Shown here in pieces: positions 24,536-37,750 of a stretch of DNA of 64,000 nt; within the stretch, counting starts at the first letter, position 1, and each line of letters opens with the position of its first letter. Source of the stretch: Chamaecrista fasciculata (lineage: Eukaryota; Streptophyta; Magnoliopsida; Fabales; Fabaceae); NCBI GenBank assembly GCA_003254925.1, contig QANZ01005809.1, forward strand, positions 226,692 to 290,691, in the 5' to 3' direction. Under the pieces are notes generated by a model. It was given only the letters and a program-made list of their open reading frames with translations, searched no databases and had not been told where the DNA came from. A program made the translations under genes and the position numbers.

Positions 24536-24925
24536 TTAAAAAAGCGGCCCCATGGATCCACCGTGGCAAACACGTCACTCGGCCCATAGAACACGTTGGT
24601 AACACAATGCCACCTGGATAGATACCAGCGATGAGATCTGGACCGTCCATCTCATCACCTTCTTCTTCATTAGACGACACAACCCCACACAGTGGCATTC
24701 TCGTAATTCTCTTTTTTTAACTTCAGATCACCGCTCTCTCAATTTCTCTCTTTTCTTTCTTCCCCAATCACAATATTTAGTTATTTACTCACTTCTCTTC
24801 TCTTCTTTCTCTCTCTCTTTCTCTGTGTCTCTCTGAAATCGATCCCTGAGGTTCGTCTTCGAATTCGCTTCTGATCTACGAGGAGTGTTCTCGATCAAAG
24901 CGAGTTACACCTCCAATCTGTGAAA
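24536..24925 (+). promoter_or_regulatory. COPB2 promoter and 5' UTR region
   Basis: Upstream of the COPB2 start lies unique sequence with a site-II-like GGCCCA word (CTCGGCCCATAG near 24594) and then a pyrimidine-rich leader (CTCTCTCAATTTCTCTCTTTTC) from about 24730. No clear TATA box is seen. The TSS is probably between about 24690 and 24760. The region is inferred from position. Confidence 0.5.
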
Positions 24926-27900
24926 ATGGTGAGCTCCTTCTCTGATCTGCTCTTTCGCAAACGCTTCTGCATTTCCTACTCCTTAGATCTGGACCGAATT
25001 TGCTTCGATTTGATGCTTTTTTTGATTATGTTATTGAGCCTGCCTGTGAAATTCTTCCTCCACGATATGCGAGGCTCTTAATTGCTTACTTAGTTTTTTG
25101 TGGTTTCGATTACTGTGGGATCTGTTATCGAATTGGTGCACTGACTTGTGTTTGTTTGTTTCTCTCTTGTTACGCACGCGCATTTGCAGCCTCTCCGGCT
25201 CGAAATTAAGGTACTCGTTCTTTTACTATTGAATCTTGTTGCGCCTTATGTATAATTATTGTGATGATGATACTGTGTTTGGTTGCTGAGAAATGCTTGA
25301 TAAACTTGTCAAGGAGATTTTTTTTTTTTATTTCGATTTCTCAGTAATCAAGCACAGTGTGGATGTTTACTTCCTGATTACTTAGCTGACGTGTTATTAT
25401 GATATTTAATTGATCAGCGCAAGCTCGCGCAAAGATCAGAAAGAGTAAAATCCGTGGATCTACATCCAACAGAACCATGGTAAGACATCATCCTGGGCTG
25501 AATTGATCTGAACTCTTTTTATGATGTGCAAAAATTAGTTCCATCTCATTAATTTTTCTGTGCATTTATTATTGCCATAGCTTAAGAAGATTGATAAATA
25601 GTGTATTGCTGGACGTTTCACTGACTTGTATGATGTTGCCATGGTTAATGCAGGATTCTGGCAAGTTTATACTCAGGAACTGTCTGTATTTGGAACTACC
25701 AATCCCAGGTGTGTGATTCTTTTCTTTTTCCCCAATTGTGATTCTGTGTCTTGCAAAATTATAATATGTATGTGGTCTTTCACCAATCAAGAAATTGATG
25801 GCTGGTGGTGGTCTGGTGGATAATTATCAGTGTGTTCAAGTTCAAAGTGATTGCTGTACTAAAATATTCCTTGATGTACTTCATCACATATTTTATGCTA
25901 CAAGTTCAATATCATGTTTTATTTCGAATGAAAAAAGAGGCTTTGTCAAACTTCTAAGATGTCTAATCATTCACAGTGGAATAAACTTTCTTCTGTATTT
26001 ATAACATTCTTCTATTCATAAGAACAGTGAAACTCATAATTATGGCCATTCAGCTACCCTTAAAGGCACACATGCATACCTAGAAATATACACAAGGAAG
26101 TCTAGGTGATACTAGAATAAGTTTTGAGTGAAGGGGCATTATGAAGTAAAATGTAGAGTGAATGTTGTGCAGGATGAGCAAGAGTGTATTTTGTTACTGT
26201 GTAGTTAGAACTTACATGGAGCTTTGTAATGGAAAAGGTATAAGAATGGCCATTTTAGTCATTATTCATGTTAAAAATGTGATTCCGAAACTACTGTAAC
26301 TTTTCCTACCTAAATGTGTATATGAAATTGGGTGGTAGCATGAAATTTGTATCTCCATAGCTTTTAATGAATAAACTCGGTCTCTATGTTATTGCACCAC
26401 ATGTATAGTTTCTTCAAGATGATCAATGCCTTGTCTAGATGAAAAAAAAAATCTAGAATTTGAAACTGGTATTGTGTTTAGAAGAATATTACATTTGCTT
26501 TTAAGTTTTGTATACTTTGCATGTTGTATTGGGTGGTTTGGATTTTGGAGGATTATGGATGAGGTTATAATTTTCTTGCTTGACTTATCATGGCATCACG
26601 GTCTCTCAAACTTGTTTACATAAATTTATATTAAAAGATGATAGTTTCCAACTTTAAAATTCTTATGTTTGCATTTTTACATTTTTCACAAACCTTTGTG
26701 CTTTTTGTGGGTTAATCTTAATTTGTTTGGCTAGTACTTCACTTTAATATTTTTGTTATTTCAGACCATGGCCAAGTCATTTGAGGTTACTGAGTTACCA
26801 GGTACATGATCTTTTTTTTTCTTTTTTTTGTTGGGTTGGGGGGGCGAGTGGGTTCATATTTACCGATTCATGCAATTGTTGAAAGGTAGTATCTTATTTC
26901 ACTATAGCGCTCAAGTACATCATGCTTTTGCAGTTAGGTCAGCCAAGTTTATTGCACGCAAACAGTGGGTGGTTGCTGGAGCAGATGATATGTTCATTCG
27001 TGTATATAATTACAACACAATGGATAAAGTTAAAGTTTTCGAGGCACATACAGATTACATCAGATGTGTGGCAGTTCATCCTACCCTTCCTTATGTTCTT
27101 TCGTCATCTGATGATATGCTCATTAAGCTTTGGGATTGGGAGAAAGGCTGGATTTGTACTCAGATATTTGAGGGGCATTCCCATTATGTAATGCAAGTGA
27201 CATTTAATCCAAAAGACACAAACACTTTTGCCAGTGCTTCTCTTGATCGTACCATAAAGGTATACATGAGTTCAATGTTGCCAGTTGTTTACTTCATATC
27301 CTTTGTTTAACGCTATCATTACATGTGTGTTTAATATATAATTCTCCTGTTATCTTCTCTTTCCAGATTTGGAACCTTGGCTCTCCTGACCCCAATTTTA
27401 CATTAGATGCCCATCAGAAAGGAGTGAATTGTGTTGATTACTTCACAGGTGGTGACAAACCTTATCTAATTACTGGTTCAGATGATCACACTGCTAAGGT
27501 TTGCTTTTAATTTTTGTTTTCCTTACTTTCCCTTTTTGTTTTGGTTGTCTATTTGTGTATTTGAGGTGGAATCCTTATTTTTAAAAAATCCATGAAACAG
27601 GTTTGGGACTATCAGACCAAAAGTTGTGTTCAGACCCTAGAAGGTCACACACACAATGTATCTGCTGTTTGTTTTCATCCTGAACTTCCCATAATCATTA
27701 CTGGTTCTGAGGATGGTACAGTTCGTATATGGCACTCTACAACTTATAGGTAATATTTTCTTACACTGAATAGTAAGTTGTGACATCTATCTTTATGCTT
27801 CAGCTACTTGACGCATTCCTGTTGTATTTTCGGTCCCCTTCTCAATTCTCATATTTCTATATTGGCCACCTTTTTTTCTGAGAAAATTCTCTGGAAAATG

Positions 27901-30900
27901 GAGCCTTGGACTTATGCCGATTTGTGCTTTTGGTTCTACGATATCATTATGCTCTGGTTACTTCTTCATATGTTTTTGCTGCTTATTATTATATTTATTA
28001 TCAATATTTTGAAAGAATTTACTTGCTATAGTATCTTGAATTGATTGCTTGAAAACAATGTTGAATATGTGACTGACAAATTTCATTGTCATCTTATTCT
28101 TCTTGTTTTTCTTCAATTTCTAATGTAGATTGATTTAATAAACTTGCAGGCTTGAGAACACACTGAATTATGGTCTTGAAAGAGTTTGGGCTATTGGATA
28201 CATGAAAGGTTCACGTCGGTGAGTTTTTCTTGTTAGACTCTCAGCCAGTATTCTGATACTTGCCCATGAAGATAAAGCTCCTATTCTGCGTCGCTAGTAA
28301 AAAAAATGTTATAGAGGATAAAATTTGTTGCTTCTGAAAAAATGCAGAAAGAATGAGGTTGTTTTAGCTATTTTTAGAAGTCAAAACATCAGCTTTTACC
28401 CAACAAGTTTTCTTTACTGCAAAAATGTTATTCATCTTGAATGGTATCATGAATGAAGTCTGCATACTTGGTTATTGATCAGAAATTTTATTTTATATTC
28501 TTCAAGTGTATGATGTGAACTTGTTTGCTTCAGCCTCAGCATAAATGGAGAATCTCATCTACTGAGTTTGTAAAGCAATGCATTAAAAATCGGACTGCTT
28601 AATGAAACGGAGAGGTCATAAATATAGAAAATTGATTGTGTTAGAAATAAATAATACCCTTTTATATTATAAACTCACATTCTAAACCAAGAAAATATTA
28701 TAATTATGTAACTATAACAATAATATGTACTTATCAAAGTATTCTAGTTATAATACATATTCTAATAAGATATGCAATTTTAATCCATGGTTATGCACAC
28801 ATAGTTTACAATACAATTCATATTGACTCAAGAAAGTATCAAACAAAAAGCATATTTTTAAATTTCTTCATAACAAATAACTAAACCCTAAATCCACCTC
28901 AAAAGTATGAAGAAAAAAAGCCAACAAGGCTTCAAAAATTTTTTTAATCTCTTTTTAGTGACCTGACTGGTTTTAAGTTTTTTCATCTGTTTCTCAGTCA
29001 AAACTGGTTTTGTCCGGGTCATCCCAGTCCAAAATTGTCCGACTGCATGAATGGCTCTTTGGTGTGACTTCTGCTGCTATTCTTTACGAGTCTTGGTCCA
29101 ACTGTCCAGTATAGTTCTTAAAATATTGCTGTAAAGCTATTCATTCCATTCCACCTCCATGACGCAAAATGCTGAAACTTCTTTCTTCACAGGGTTGTGA
29201 TTGGTTATGATGAAGGAACTATCATGGTCAAACTTGGTCGAGAAGAACCTGTAGCCAGCATGGACAACAGTGGGAAAATTATTTGGGCTAAGCATAATGA
29301 AATTCAGACAGTCAATATAAAAAGTGTAGGAGCAGATGTTGAGGTTTGGGCTCCTTTCTTTCCTTATTCTGTTGCATAAGAAGTAAGCATGAAGTGGATT
29401 TTTTGTTTTAATTGATATATAAGTACTTTGCTTTTTAGGTGGCTGACGGAGAAAGGCTACCTTTGGCTGTCAAGGAATTGGGCACTTGTGATCTCTACCC
29501 ACAAGTGAGTTTGGCTCCCTGCTTTGTTGTTGGTTCTCTGTATTTGATCATTTCTGCTCACGATTGAAACCTTGATGGATTTGTACATATTTAGCAAGTA
29601 AAGATTTTCTGTATCCTCAATTGTGTCTTGACAGCTGTGAGCTGTTTTCTAATTTTTAATCACATTTTTCTTGAATCCTGTCTTAATTTTAAAACCCCTA
29701 TACACAAAAAGTTGTTAATAATTTAATATCCTTATAAATTTAAATTGGTCATCATCTCTTTGGGCATACTATTCTGGTCTTTAAAATGCAATTTGAGTAT
29801 CATTAAGTATGATGAGCTAAACATAGGTTATATAATATTGTGATAGGCTTGGACTTCAAAAGTTGGCACAGTAAACTGTCAAAAGGCAGCTATGTAAATA
29901 AAGTAGTAAATTATATAGGTGGTTATAACCTGCTATTTTGTACTACTAAATCTATATTGAGGTAAATGAACTTCAAATCCTCCTCTATAGGGTTCAGTTA
30001 TTGGCACCTGTTATTTGGTTCTTCATGTTAATATTGACTGACTAGTAATTTGCTATTTCGTTTTCAGTTTTTAAAGCACAATCCAAATGGGAGATTTGTT
30101 GTTGTATGTGGAGATGGTGAGTATATTATATACACTGCATTGGCATGGAGAAACAGGTCATTTGGTTCTGCTCTGGAGTTTGTTTGGTCTTCGGATGGAG
30201 AATATGCTGTCAGAGAAAGCACTTCAAGGATTAAAATTTTTAGTAAAAATTTCCAGGTTTGCGATTCTTTAAATTTATGTATTTTAATTTTTTTTAATTG
30301 TCTGGTGAATGAGATGTGAGAAACATCAAATTTTTGCTATTTTGGTGAAGAATGATAGCAAATTATCTTCTATCTTAAAAATACCAAATTATTTTGTCAT
30401 TCTTGTGCGGTTTATGATAGTGAGGGTATAAATAAATTATGCTGGCTGTTAATTTTCCTCAGGCAAATCTGTCTCAAAATGATTCAACACTAAACAGCCT
30501 TCCATGCTAATAACAAGACATTTTCATTTTATTTTTGTATATTGATTGGATGAATTGGTTCTAGCTCTTACCTGTGGAGAATTTTTAAATATTTTCTCTC
30601 TGTTTTAGCTGCTTGTTAAGTGACGCAAGTTTCTTCTGGGGAATTTGTAACTGGAGTTTAACTGATGTCTATTTCAGGAAAAGAAGAGTATCCGACCAAC
30701 ATTTTCAGCTGAACGGATATTTGGTGGTACTCTACTGGCAATGTGCTCAAATGATTTTATCTGCTTTTATGATTGGGCTGAATGTAGGTTGATCCGCCGC
30801 ATTGATGTTAATGTGAAAGTAAGTGCTTCAATATGATGATGTTTTTTCTTCTCTTCTTTCATATCCCTTTTACACTTTATTTAGCTCATTTTTCTTGTGT

Positions 30901-33900
30901 CAGAACCTCTACTGGGCTGATAGTGGTGATCTACTCGCGATTGCAAGTGATACATCATTCTACATCCTGAAGTACAATGTGAGAATTCTAATAAATCTCA
31001 TTCACTTTGTACAGTTATTAGCCTTTTCTGAAGGACAATTATTTTCCTACATCTATCATATTATGCTGTATACGTTGGGTGCAAAGCATTGTAAACATTA
31101 AATCTTTCATTGTCACAGCGTGATGTTGTTGCATCATATTTGGATGGTGCAAGATCTGGAGATGACCAGGGTGTGGAAGATGCCTTTGATCTCCTTCATG
31201 AAATGAATGAACGTGTCAGGACTGGCATCTGGGTTGGGGATTGTTTTATCTACAACAATTCCTCTTGGAGGCTTAATTACTGTGTTGGTGGCGAGGTATT
31301 AAGTCTTGTCCCTTCTAGGTTCAATAGAAATGAATAACTATCTGACATTGTAATTTGTAACTACATGGGTCTCATGAGGCTTCTTGGTATGTATCATCAT
31401 GAACTTAGGTAACTACAATGTTTCATTTGGACCGCCCTATGTACTTGTTGGGATATCTTGCCAACCAAAGTAGGGTTTATTTGATAGACAAAGAATTCAA
31501 GTGAGTGGACGTTTTGTTTTTGTTATTTAAAGTCGTAAGTTGTAGTCTGGACTGTTGTCTCTAATTTCTGTTTCTCTGTGTTCATTTTTAGCGTAATGGG
31601 ATACACACTGCTTTTAAGCTTGATTGAGTACAAGACTCTTGTGATGCGTGGTGATTTGGAAAGAGCAAGTGAACTTTTGCCATCGATTCCGAAAGAACAT
31701 CATAACAGGTATCAGTTAACTCTTTATTATGAAAGAATGATTACTTTCTCTTAGAAATTATGTCTGTGAAGTTTATGAGTGCTTTTGGTAACAGAATCCT
31801 GCTTCATAATTTATTTTTTGATCTAAAAGTTTTAATGTACATTCTCTTTTTATTTTCTTTTTCTTTTTCCCTCAAAAGTTTTTTGGTTTGGTTCCGTGGT
31901 CAACGTGCTAAAATATGGTAATGTTTGATCAGCGGCTGACCCGAGAAAAGTGTTGACACTTATGATTTTCTTTTTGGTTATCAATATCATTTGGGTTTGT
32001 ACCTTTTTTTTTATGTTGCTATGGAATCATTCATGTCCCTTGTATATTTTGTTCTCTGCTCTTCATGCTTCTGTGGTTTCAAACCTAAATACATTATAAT
32101 ATTTTATTAATCATTATAACATGTTCATTTATGTATTCCTTTGATTAAGATAGTTTTATTTGCTAGTGTTGTTTATTGAAACTTCAGATTTCAGATTTGA
32201 ATGTTAGTGCTCCAATGGTATGTGTGTCCTAATTGCATACTTTGTTTATTGATAGTGTGGCTCGTTTCCTGGAATCACGAGGGATGGTAGAGGATGCCCT
32301 TGAAGTGGCTACTGACCCTGATTATAGATTTGAGTTAGCCATACAGCTTGGAAGATTAGAGGTTGCAAAGGTAAGTTCATATCTTGTGCCTGCTAGGAGA
32401 AATTAGTCAGCGTAAACTTTTCTTGGTTACCTAATTTTTTTGTCTTCTCTTTGATATGAGTTTGGTTAGCCAGTTTGTACAATGAGTAATACTTCATCCT
32501 TCTTTTTGCAGAGTATTGCCACAGAAGTGCATAGTGAATCTAAATGGAAGCAGTTGGGAGAATTAGCTATGTCTACTGGAAAGGTGCTTTTCTGTGTGAA
32601 ATGAATGCTTTTTTCAGAGGAGAATTAAAATTGATGATTTGTCCAAGGTTCCTGCATTTCTGCTAAGTCACCAAATTTATGAAGTTGAATTTACTTTGTA
32701 ATGTGCTGCTGAATTTAATCAAGTGTCCAAGATAAATGATAAGCCATACTGAAGCTTTAGTATACTAGATGTTAGAGGTTTTATAACACCCAAATTAGGA
32801 CTTTGATTTATGACTTCAGGTGATTCAAAATTGTGAATTGGAATATTGAAGGTTTTGCTTCTCATTACAATATTAGATTATTGTTTCATATATACTCGAT
32901 TCCATGGAGCTTACTCTATATTCTGTTCTTGCAGTTAGAAATGGCTGAAGAATGTTTAAAGCATGCAATGGATTTGAGTGGTTTGTTACTGCTTTATTCT
33001 TCTTTAGGAGATGCTGAAGGAATATCAAAACTTGCAATCCTTGCTAAAGAGCAAGGGAAGAACAATGTTGCATTTCTTTGCTTATTTATGTTGGGTAAGC
33101 TTGAAGACTGCCTTCAACTGTTGGTAGAAAGGTAATTTTCCACAGTTGTGTTCCTTTACTTTATGAAGTTACTGGCACAAGGAAAAAAAAGGGGTGTGGC
33201 TCTGTTGGTTAGGAGTGCATTGATATATTGGTGAATTATGCTTTTTGCAGCAATCGGATTCCTGAGGCAGCTTTAATGGCACGATCTTATCTCCCAAGTA
33301 AGGTCTCAGAGATAGTAGCAATATGGAGAAAAGATCTCAACAAGGTAACTTTAGTTCACATTGTAGGCTTCACATGTATTTAAAAGCGATTAGGTGAATG
33401 CCAATGATTATTTTTTTGGAGAATTTTGAAGATATTAAATAAATTATAGAAGTATGAAAAAATTAGTAGAAAGTTAGTTTTATTTTGTATTTTAAAATGA
33501 TAGTGGGAAATTATATAATTGATATTTGAAATCTTATAAGTATATAATTTTCAGAGACTAACAACCAAAAGGTCCCAAGATCTGATATAATATATTAATA
33601 AATAGCATGTGACATTGTAGGTGGGACTTGTCATTCTCATAACCCATAGGGCCTTCGTTAGGAAGTCTTGTATTGTTGACAGAAGACTTGTAAACTTGAG
33701 TTCAATTATGTATTTCTCACACATATTTGTGTTTTGTCCAGCTTAATCCAAAAGCGGCTGAATCATTGGCTGATCCTGAGGAGTATCCTAATTTGTTTGA
33801 AGACTGGCAAGTTGCACTTGCTGTAGAATCTAGAGTTGCAGAAACAAGGTCAGAGTGGGGGAAAGCATGTATTTGTGCATGTTTCTTACAGATTTGATAC

Positions 33901-34400
33901 TTTGTGGTTGTATTTTATTTACAAGTCCTAAACCAAATTTGTGTACTGACATATTAGTTATTTCGTTTATTGTAGAGGTGTTTACCCTCCTGCAGAAGGA
34001 TACATAAACCATGTTGATAAATCACACGTTACCCTCGTTGAAGCATTCAGAAACATGCAGATTGAAGAAACAGAAGAGGCTATTGAGAATGGGGACACAA
34101 ATGATGAGGTATATTGTTTATGTAATACCAATTGTCGTCGAAATCATGCTTGACTGTTTTATTCATATTTGTTGAAGTTGCTGGAAGAATATTCTCAACT
34201 GTGCCCTTTTGTGACAGTTGATAGAAGAAAATGGAGAAGAGCATGATAAAGAGGAACAAAATGGAGAGGAAGGAAGCCAAGAGGAGGCAGTTGTGGTGGA
34301 TGCTGAATCTACTGATGGTGCAGTACTCGTTAATGGTAACGAGGCTGAAGAAGCTGAAGAAGAGTGGGGTACGAATAATGAAGGAGCCCCGTCAGCCTAA
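24926..34400 (+). CDS. COPB2: Coatomer subunit beta' (beta'-COP), complete, 24 exons
   Basis: Beta'-COP is a cytosolic subunit of the COPI coat and helps select cargo for Golgi-to-ER transport. Coding exons: 24926-24928, 25190-25210, 25418-25479, 25654-25708, 26765-26801, 26934-27259, 27367-27498, 27601-27749, 28150-28218, 29193-29343, 29439-29504, 30068-30256, 30678-30818, 30904-30978, 31119-31295, 31409-31500, 31592-31708, 32256-32370, 32512-32583, 32935-33131, 33251-33344, 33742-33848, 33976-34108, 34218-34400. All introns are GT-AG, all phases join, and the sum is 2763 nt (920 codons plus stop), the plant family length. The protein starts [19 protein letters not shown]. Residues about 10-300 form a WD40 propeller (VCIWNY, IRVYNY, IKLWDW, IKIWNLG, AKVWDY, VRIWHS), about 300-600 a second propeller, about 600-815 a helical solenoid, then an acidic tail ending [12 protein letters not shown]. 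The gene looks intact; neighbours are transposons. Exon ends are set by consensus and family similarity, not transcripts. Confidence 0.96.
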
Positions 34401-34776
34401 AAGCAATTGGTTGGGGCAGTGTGAAAATCCAATTTTGTCTCCGGTGATTAATTGTTTCTGAAGTGCCATCTCTAACTCCCATTTTTTGACAAATTGCTGT
34501 TTTTACTATGACTAATAATAACCTTTGACTCCTACCACTCTAGTTGGGGTTATTTTCTAGGAAATCATATACTTAACTATTATTTTTGGGAAATCAGGTT
34601 GAAAATCATAAAATTTCATTTATTGTCAGCAGTGAACTGATTACCCATCTTTTTTCTTTTTGGCCTGATCTGATGATGATCGTGACCCCAACTAATTAAT
34701 CTTATGTTCTATTTTTCCATAATGTTTGACGATATAACATTTTTCCATAACTTGCCTGTGTTGTCTAAGATGGGGC
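34401..34776 (+). other. COPB2 3' UTR and downstream region
   Basis: T-rich noncoding sequence follows the TAA at 34398-34400. I could not fix a poly(A) site. The unit duplicated at 39137 begins about 376 bp after the stop, so the end of the transcript may lie near or inside the first copy. Confidence 0.5.
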
Positions 34777-37750
34777 TTAAGAACAAAGTCAAGGCTATAA
34801 TTTGTGTCTTACCTGAAATTTTCAATTTTTCCTTGGCAAACTTAAAACGTTTTTGCATCATAACTTGTATTTATTCTTCTGGTGGTTGTCTTCTCTTTAG
34901 CATATTGACATAAATTTTGAATATCATTTATATATCCATTTCATAATTTTCTTTTATTTGTCGTTTCTTGGTCCTTACTCTAATTTCTCCTTTGTTTGCA
35001 GTGCTTACACCACATAACTAGATTCCATATAGACAGTCGGTTCGGATCATCTGGATGTTTATCTAAGGTTAGGGTGATACAAATCCCGTCTAGTAGTATA
35101 TCAGTTTCAATATTAGGGGTCTTTGCATTCATTTCCTAATTCCTACAAATTTGTGAAAATTAGGATGTGTTTGTTTCATGTTTTCCTATTTTCATTTTCA
35201 TTGAAAATAGGAAATGTGATTAGAAATGTGTTTGGCCACTATTTTTTAAATTATTTCTGAAAACAAAAAAAAATTGTTTTCAGTATTTTTAAAAAAATGT
35301 ATTTTTTTAACTTTACAAGAAAAAGTAAACTCTTTTAATATTAATATCATTCCTTAATAATAATCAAATTAAAAAAAAAAATTATAATAAGTTAACTTAG
35401 TTCAAACATAAATATAAACAAGCTTTATAATAAAATGAACATTTTTTAAATATTATCATATCATTTTATTTAATTTGAACCGCAGGTTTTTCTCTGGGTG
35501 GCCATGAGGAGATTGTACGGACTGGCTGTTTTCTGTGACTGGTTTTGTGGTTTTGTAGTGCCCTGATTTTTGTCATTTTGCACGTGGTGGTATAATATAA
35601 TGCTATCTTATAGGGTCAGATTATAGATACAATTTGCTAGAATTTATATAGCAGATTCTTTATTCTCGTGCTTTTGTGAATGTAGTAAAGCTGAATTATA
35701 TGATATGGTTGTCTGTTCTAATTCTAGGTAGTTTTTTTTTAATTAAAATTTTTTAATCTTGATCATGTTCTTTTTAATATTATTTTGATATTTTCATGGA
35801 TTGTAAAACATGGATTCATTATAGAGAATTATAATTCTTCTACCATGCCTTTTAAATTTTAATTCTTCAACATTATAAGTTTCAATCTATTGATATCTTG
35901 TTATTAATACAAGGCAAGTAACATTCCTGAATTTATAACCAAAAGAAGTCCATTAAGATTTTAGATGAGTTCGTATTTTTAGAAAAAATGTTGTGCATCA
36001 TAAAAGCAGGCTATCGAATGTAAGGTGGGGGCCTGTCCATTGATTCCTTCATCCATTTTAATTTTTGAGATTAACCTTGAATTTAAAATTATTAGTAATA
36101 ATACATAAATAATTATATGGGAAATTCTAAAGATGTAAAATGAGGTATGCATACAATTGCAAAGTGGCATAATTTCATTTTTTTTAATAGTTTAATGCTA
36201 AAATATAATAAGAAAAGATAACATTTTTTAAACAATTATAATTGTGTATGGAACTACATCACTAGTTGTATGCATATCCCACTTTGGATTATAGACTCAT
36301 CCAAATTATATTTTAAACTACTCATAAATCTGTGAAGGATTCGATTCCTATATAACCACTCTTTCATCAATTTGATATAGGAATATTAATGGTTGAAAAT
36401 ATGATTGAAAATTAATTAATTATGATTATTAATATATTTTGTTATTATTTTAGTTATTTTTAGACTTATTTATTTAGTTACATTATTTGAATATTATTTT
36501 AAATTAATTTTTTATTTAAATATTTATTATTTAATTAGTTTTACCAAGTCAATAATGTTAGGGAGTCAATTGTAGCTTAGTGACCTATGATGTTAGTGGA
36601 GTCAATTGTTGCTTAGTGGCCAAGTGAGTGTCATGTATTCCTTTCAATTGCATTTGTGCATTTGTATGTCTATATATAAAGCTCCTTTATTTCATTTTAA
36701 TGTTAAGGACCATATTATAAGCTTCGTGCTCCTTTTTTAATTTTTCCAACACTAATTCTGTATGGTCTGTTTTCTTTTTCTCAAAGCATTATGCAAAATT
36801 ATATTATAGGAAAGTCAAATGGTATTAAACGATTTTAGTGTTGCCAACAAATTGTTTATTATTAAACTTTATGCATATATAAAAAAGTGGCAGAAATGTA
36901 GATGTCATAGACTCCTCTATCAATTTGTTAAAATATTAAATGATTTCCAATATAGATGCTCATATTTGAGTCGAGATCTAGGACTAGAAATAGATTTGGA
37001 TAAGATCACCACAAAACTTGGGGGACTAAAAATTTGATTTATTCAATTAAAAAACACAAAAGAAGAGAAAAAGTAGGGATGAACAACAATTATTACAATT
37101 CCTAACTCTCTGAAAAAGATGAAGAAGAAGAATAAAGATCATAGGCATAAAAAAACAAGAGAGGGAGAGAGGTAGAGCGCACATGAACTTCCTTCCATAA
37201 GGGATATGTCACCATCAATTGATTGTCAGACATATGCTATAATAAACTAGATTAAGATAGGGCCATTACCTTGATTATCAGGGAAGGTTTGGAGAGGCAA
37301 CAAGATCGTAGAATAGCTGCAAAAGCTTCATAAGGGTGGTCTTGCGAAGAAACTTTAACGCTCAAGTTAATTTAGAGAACAACCAGAGAGTCAAGAGTTT
37401 GAGAGAGAATGAATAGTGAATATGGATTAAGGTTGACGAGGCAATATTTACAGTGGAGGATCTTTGGGTGGAGCTCAATAGATGATTGGCTTGTTACACT
37501 CCCGAGATGTCTAGTATATCATATTCCTAGAATCTCGGAAACTGTTATCGTGGGGCAAGTTGGTCGTTGCCCATAGGAAATGTTTAAGCACTCTTAGAAC
37601 AAGGGCATGCTAGGCAAGGGAGCACCTATGGCTAGCAGTCAGCCAAGTAGATATCTATCATATGCTAAATATTTTATATGAGATTCAAACGAATACACTA
37701 GATACCTATCTAAATTGTCATCTCGAGACTTAGCCAAGTTGAAAGATTCT
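34777..37750. repeat. Tandem duplication, copy 1
   Basis: From CTTAAGAACAAAGTCAAGG onward this noncoding stretch matches 39137-42640 in the same order, with many indels. Shared landmarks include GTCGGTTCGGATCATCTGG, CCTGATTTTTGTCATTTTGC, CATGGATTGTAAAACATGG, AAAAGAAGTCCATTAAG and TTAATTAGTTTTACC. The arrangement is a duplication of about 3 kb with a 1.4-kb spacer. No coding sequence is recognised in either copy. The match cannot be given as a percentage by eye. Confidence 0.85.
37060..37745 (-). mobile_element. Antisense gypsy LTR remnant in copy 1
   Basis: The stretch with GAGGGAGAGAGGTAGAGCGC, GTCTTGCGAAGAAAC and ACGCTCAAGTTAATTTAGAG resembles, in reverse complement, the R/U5 part of the gypsy 5' LTR at 43537-44142, which has ACTAACTTGAGCGTCGGAG. 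It is therefore likely part of a related Tat-type LTR on the minus strand. The ends are not defined. Confidence 0.5.

Noticed and set aside
25000-26004. Short frames in the first COPB2 introns
   Set aside because: Intronic; no family motif and they conflict with the exon structure.
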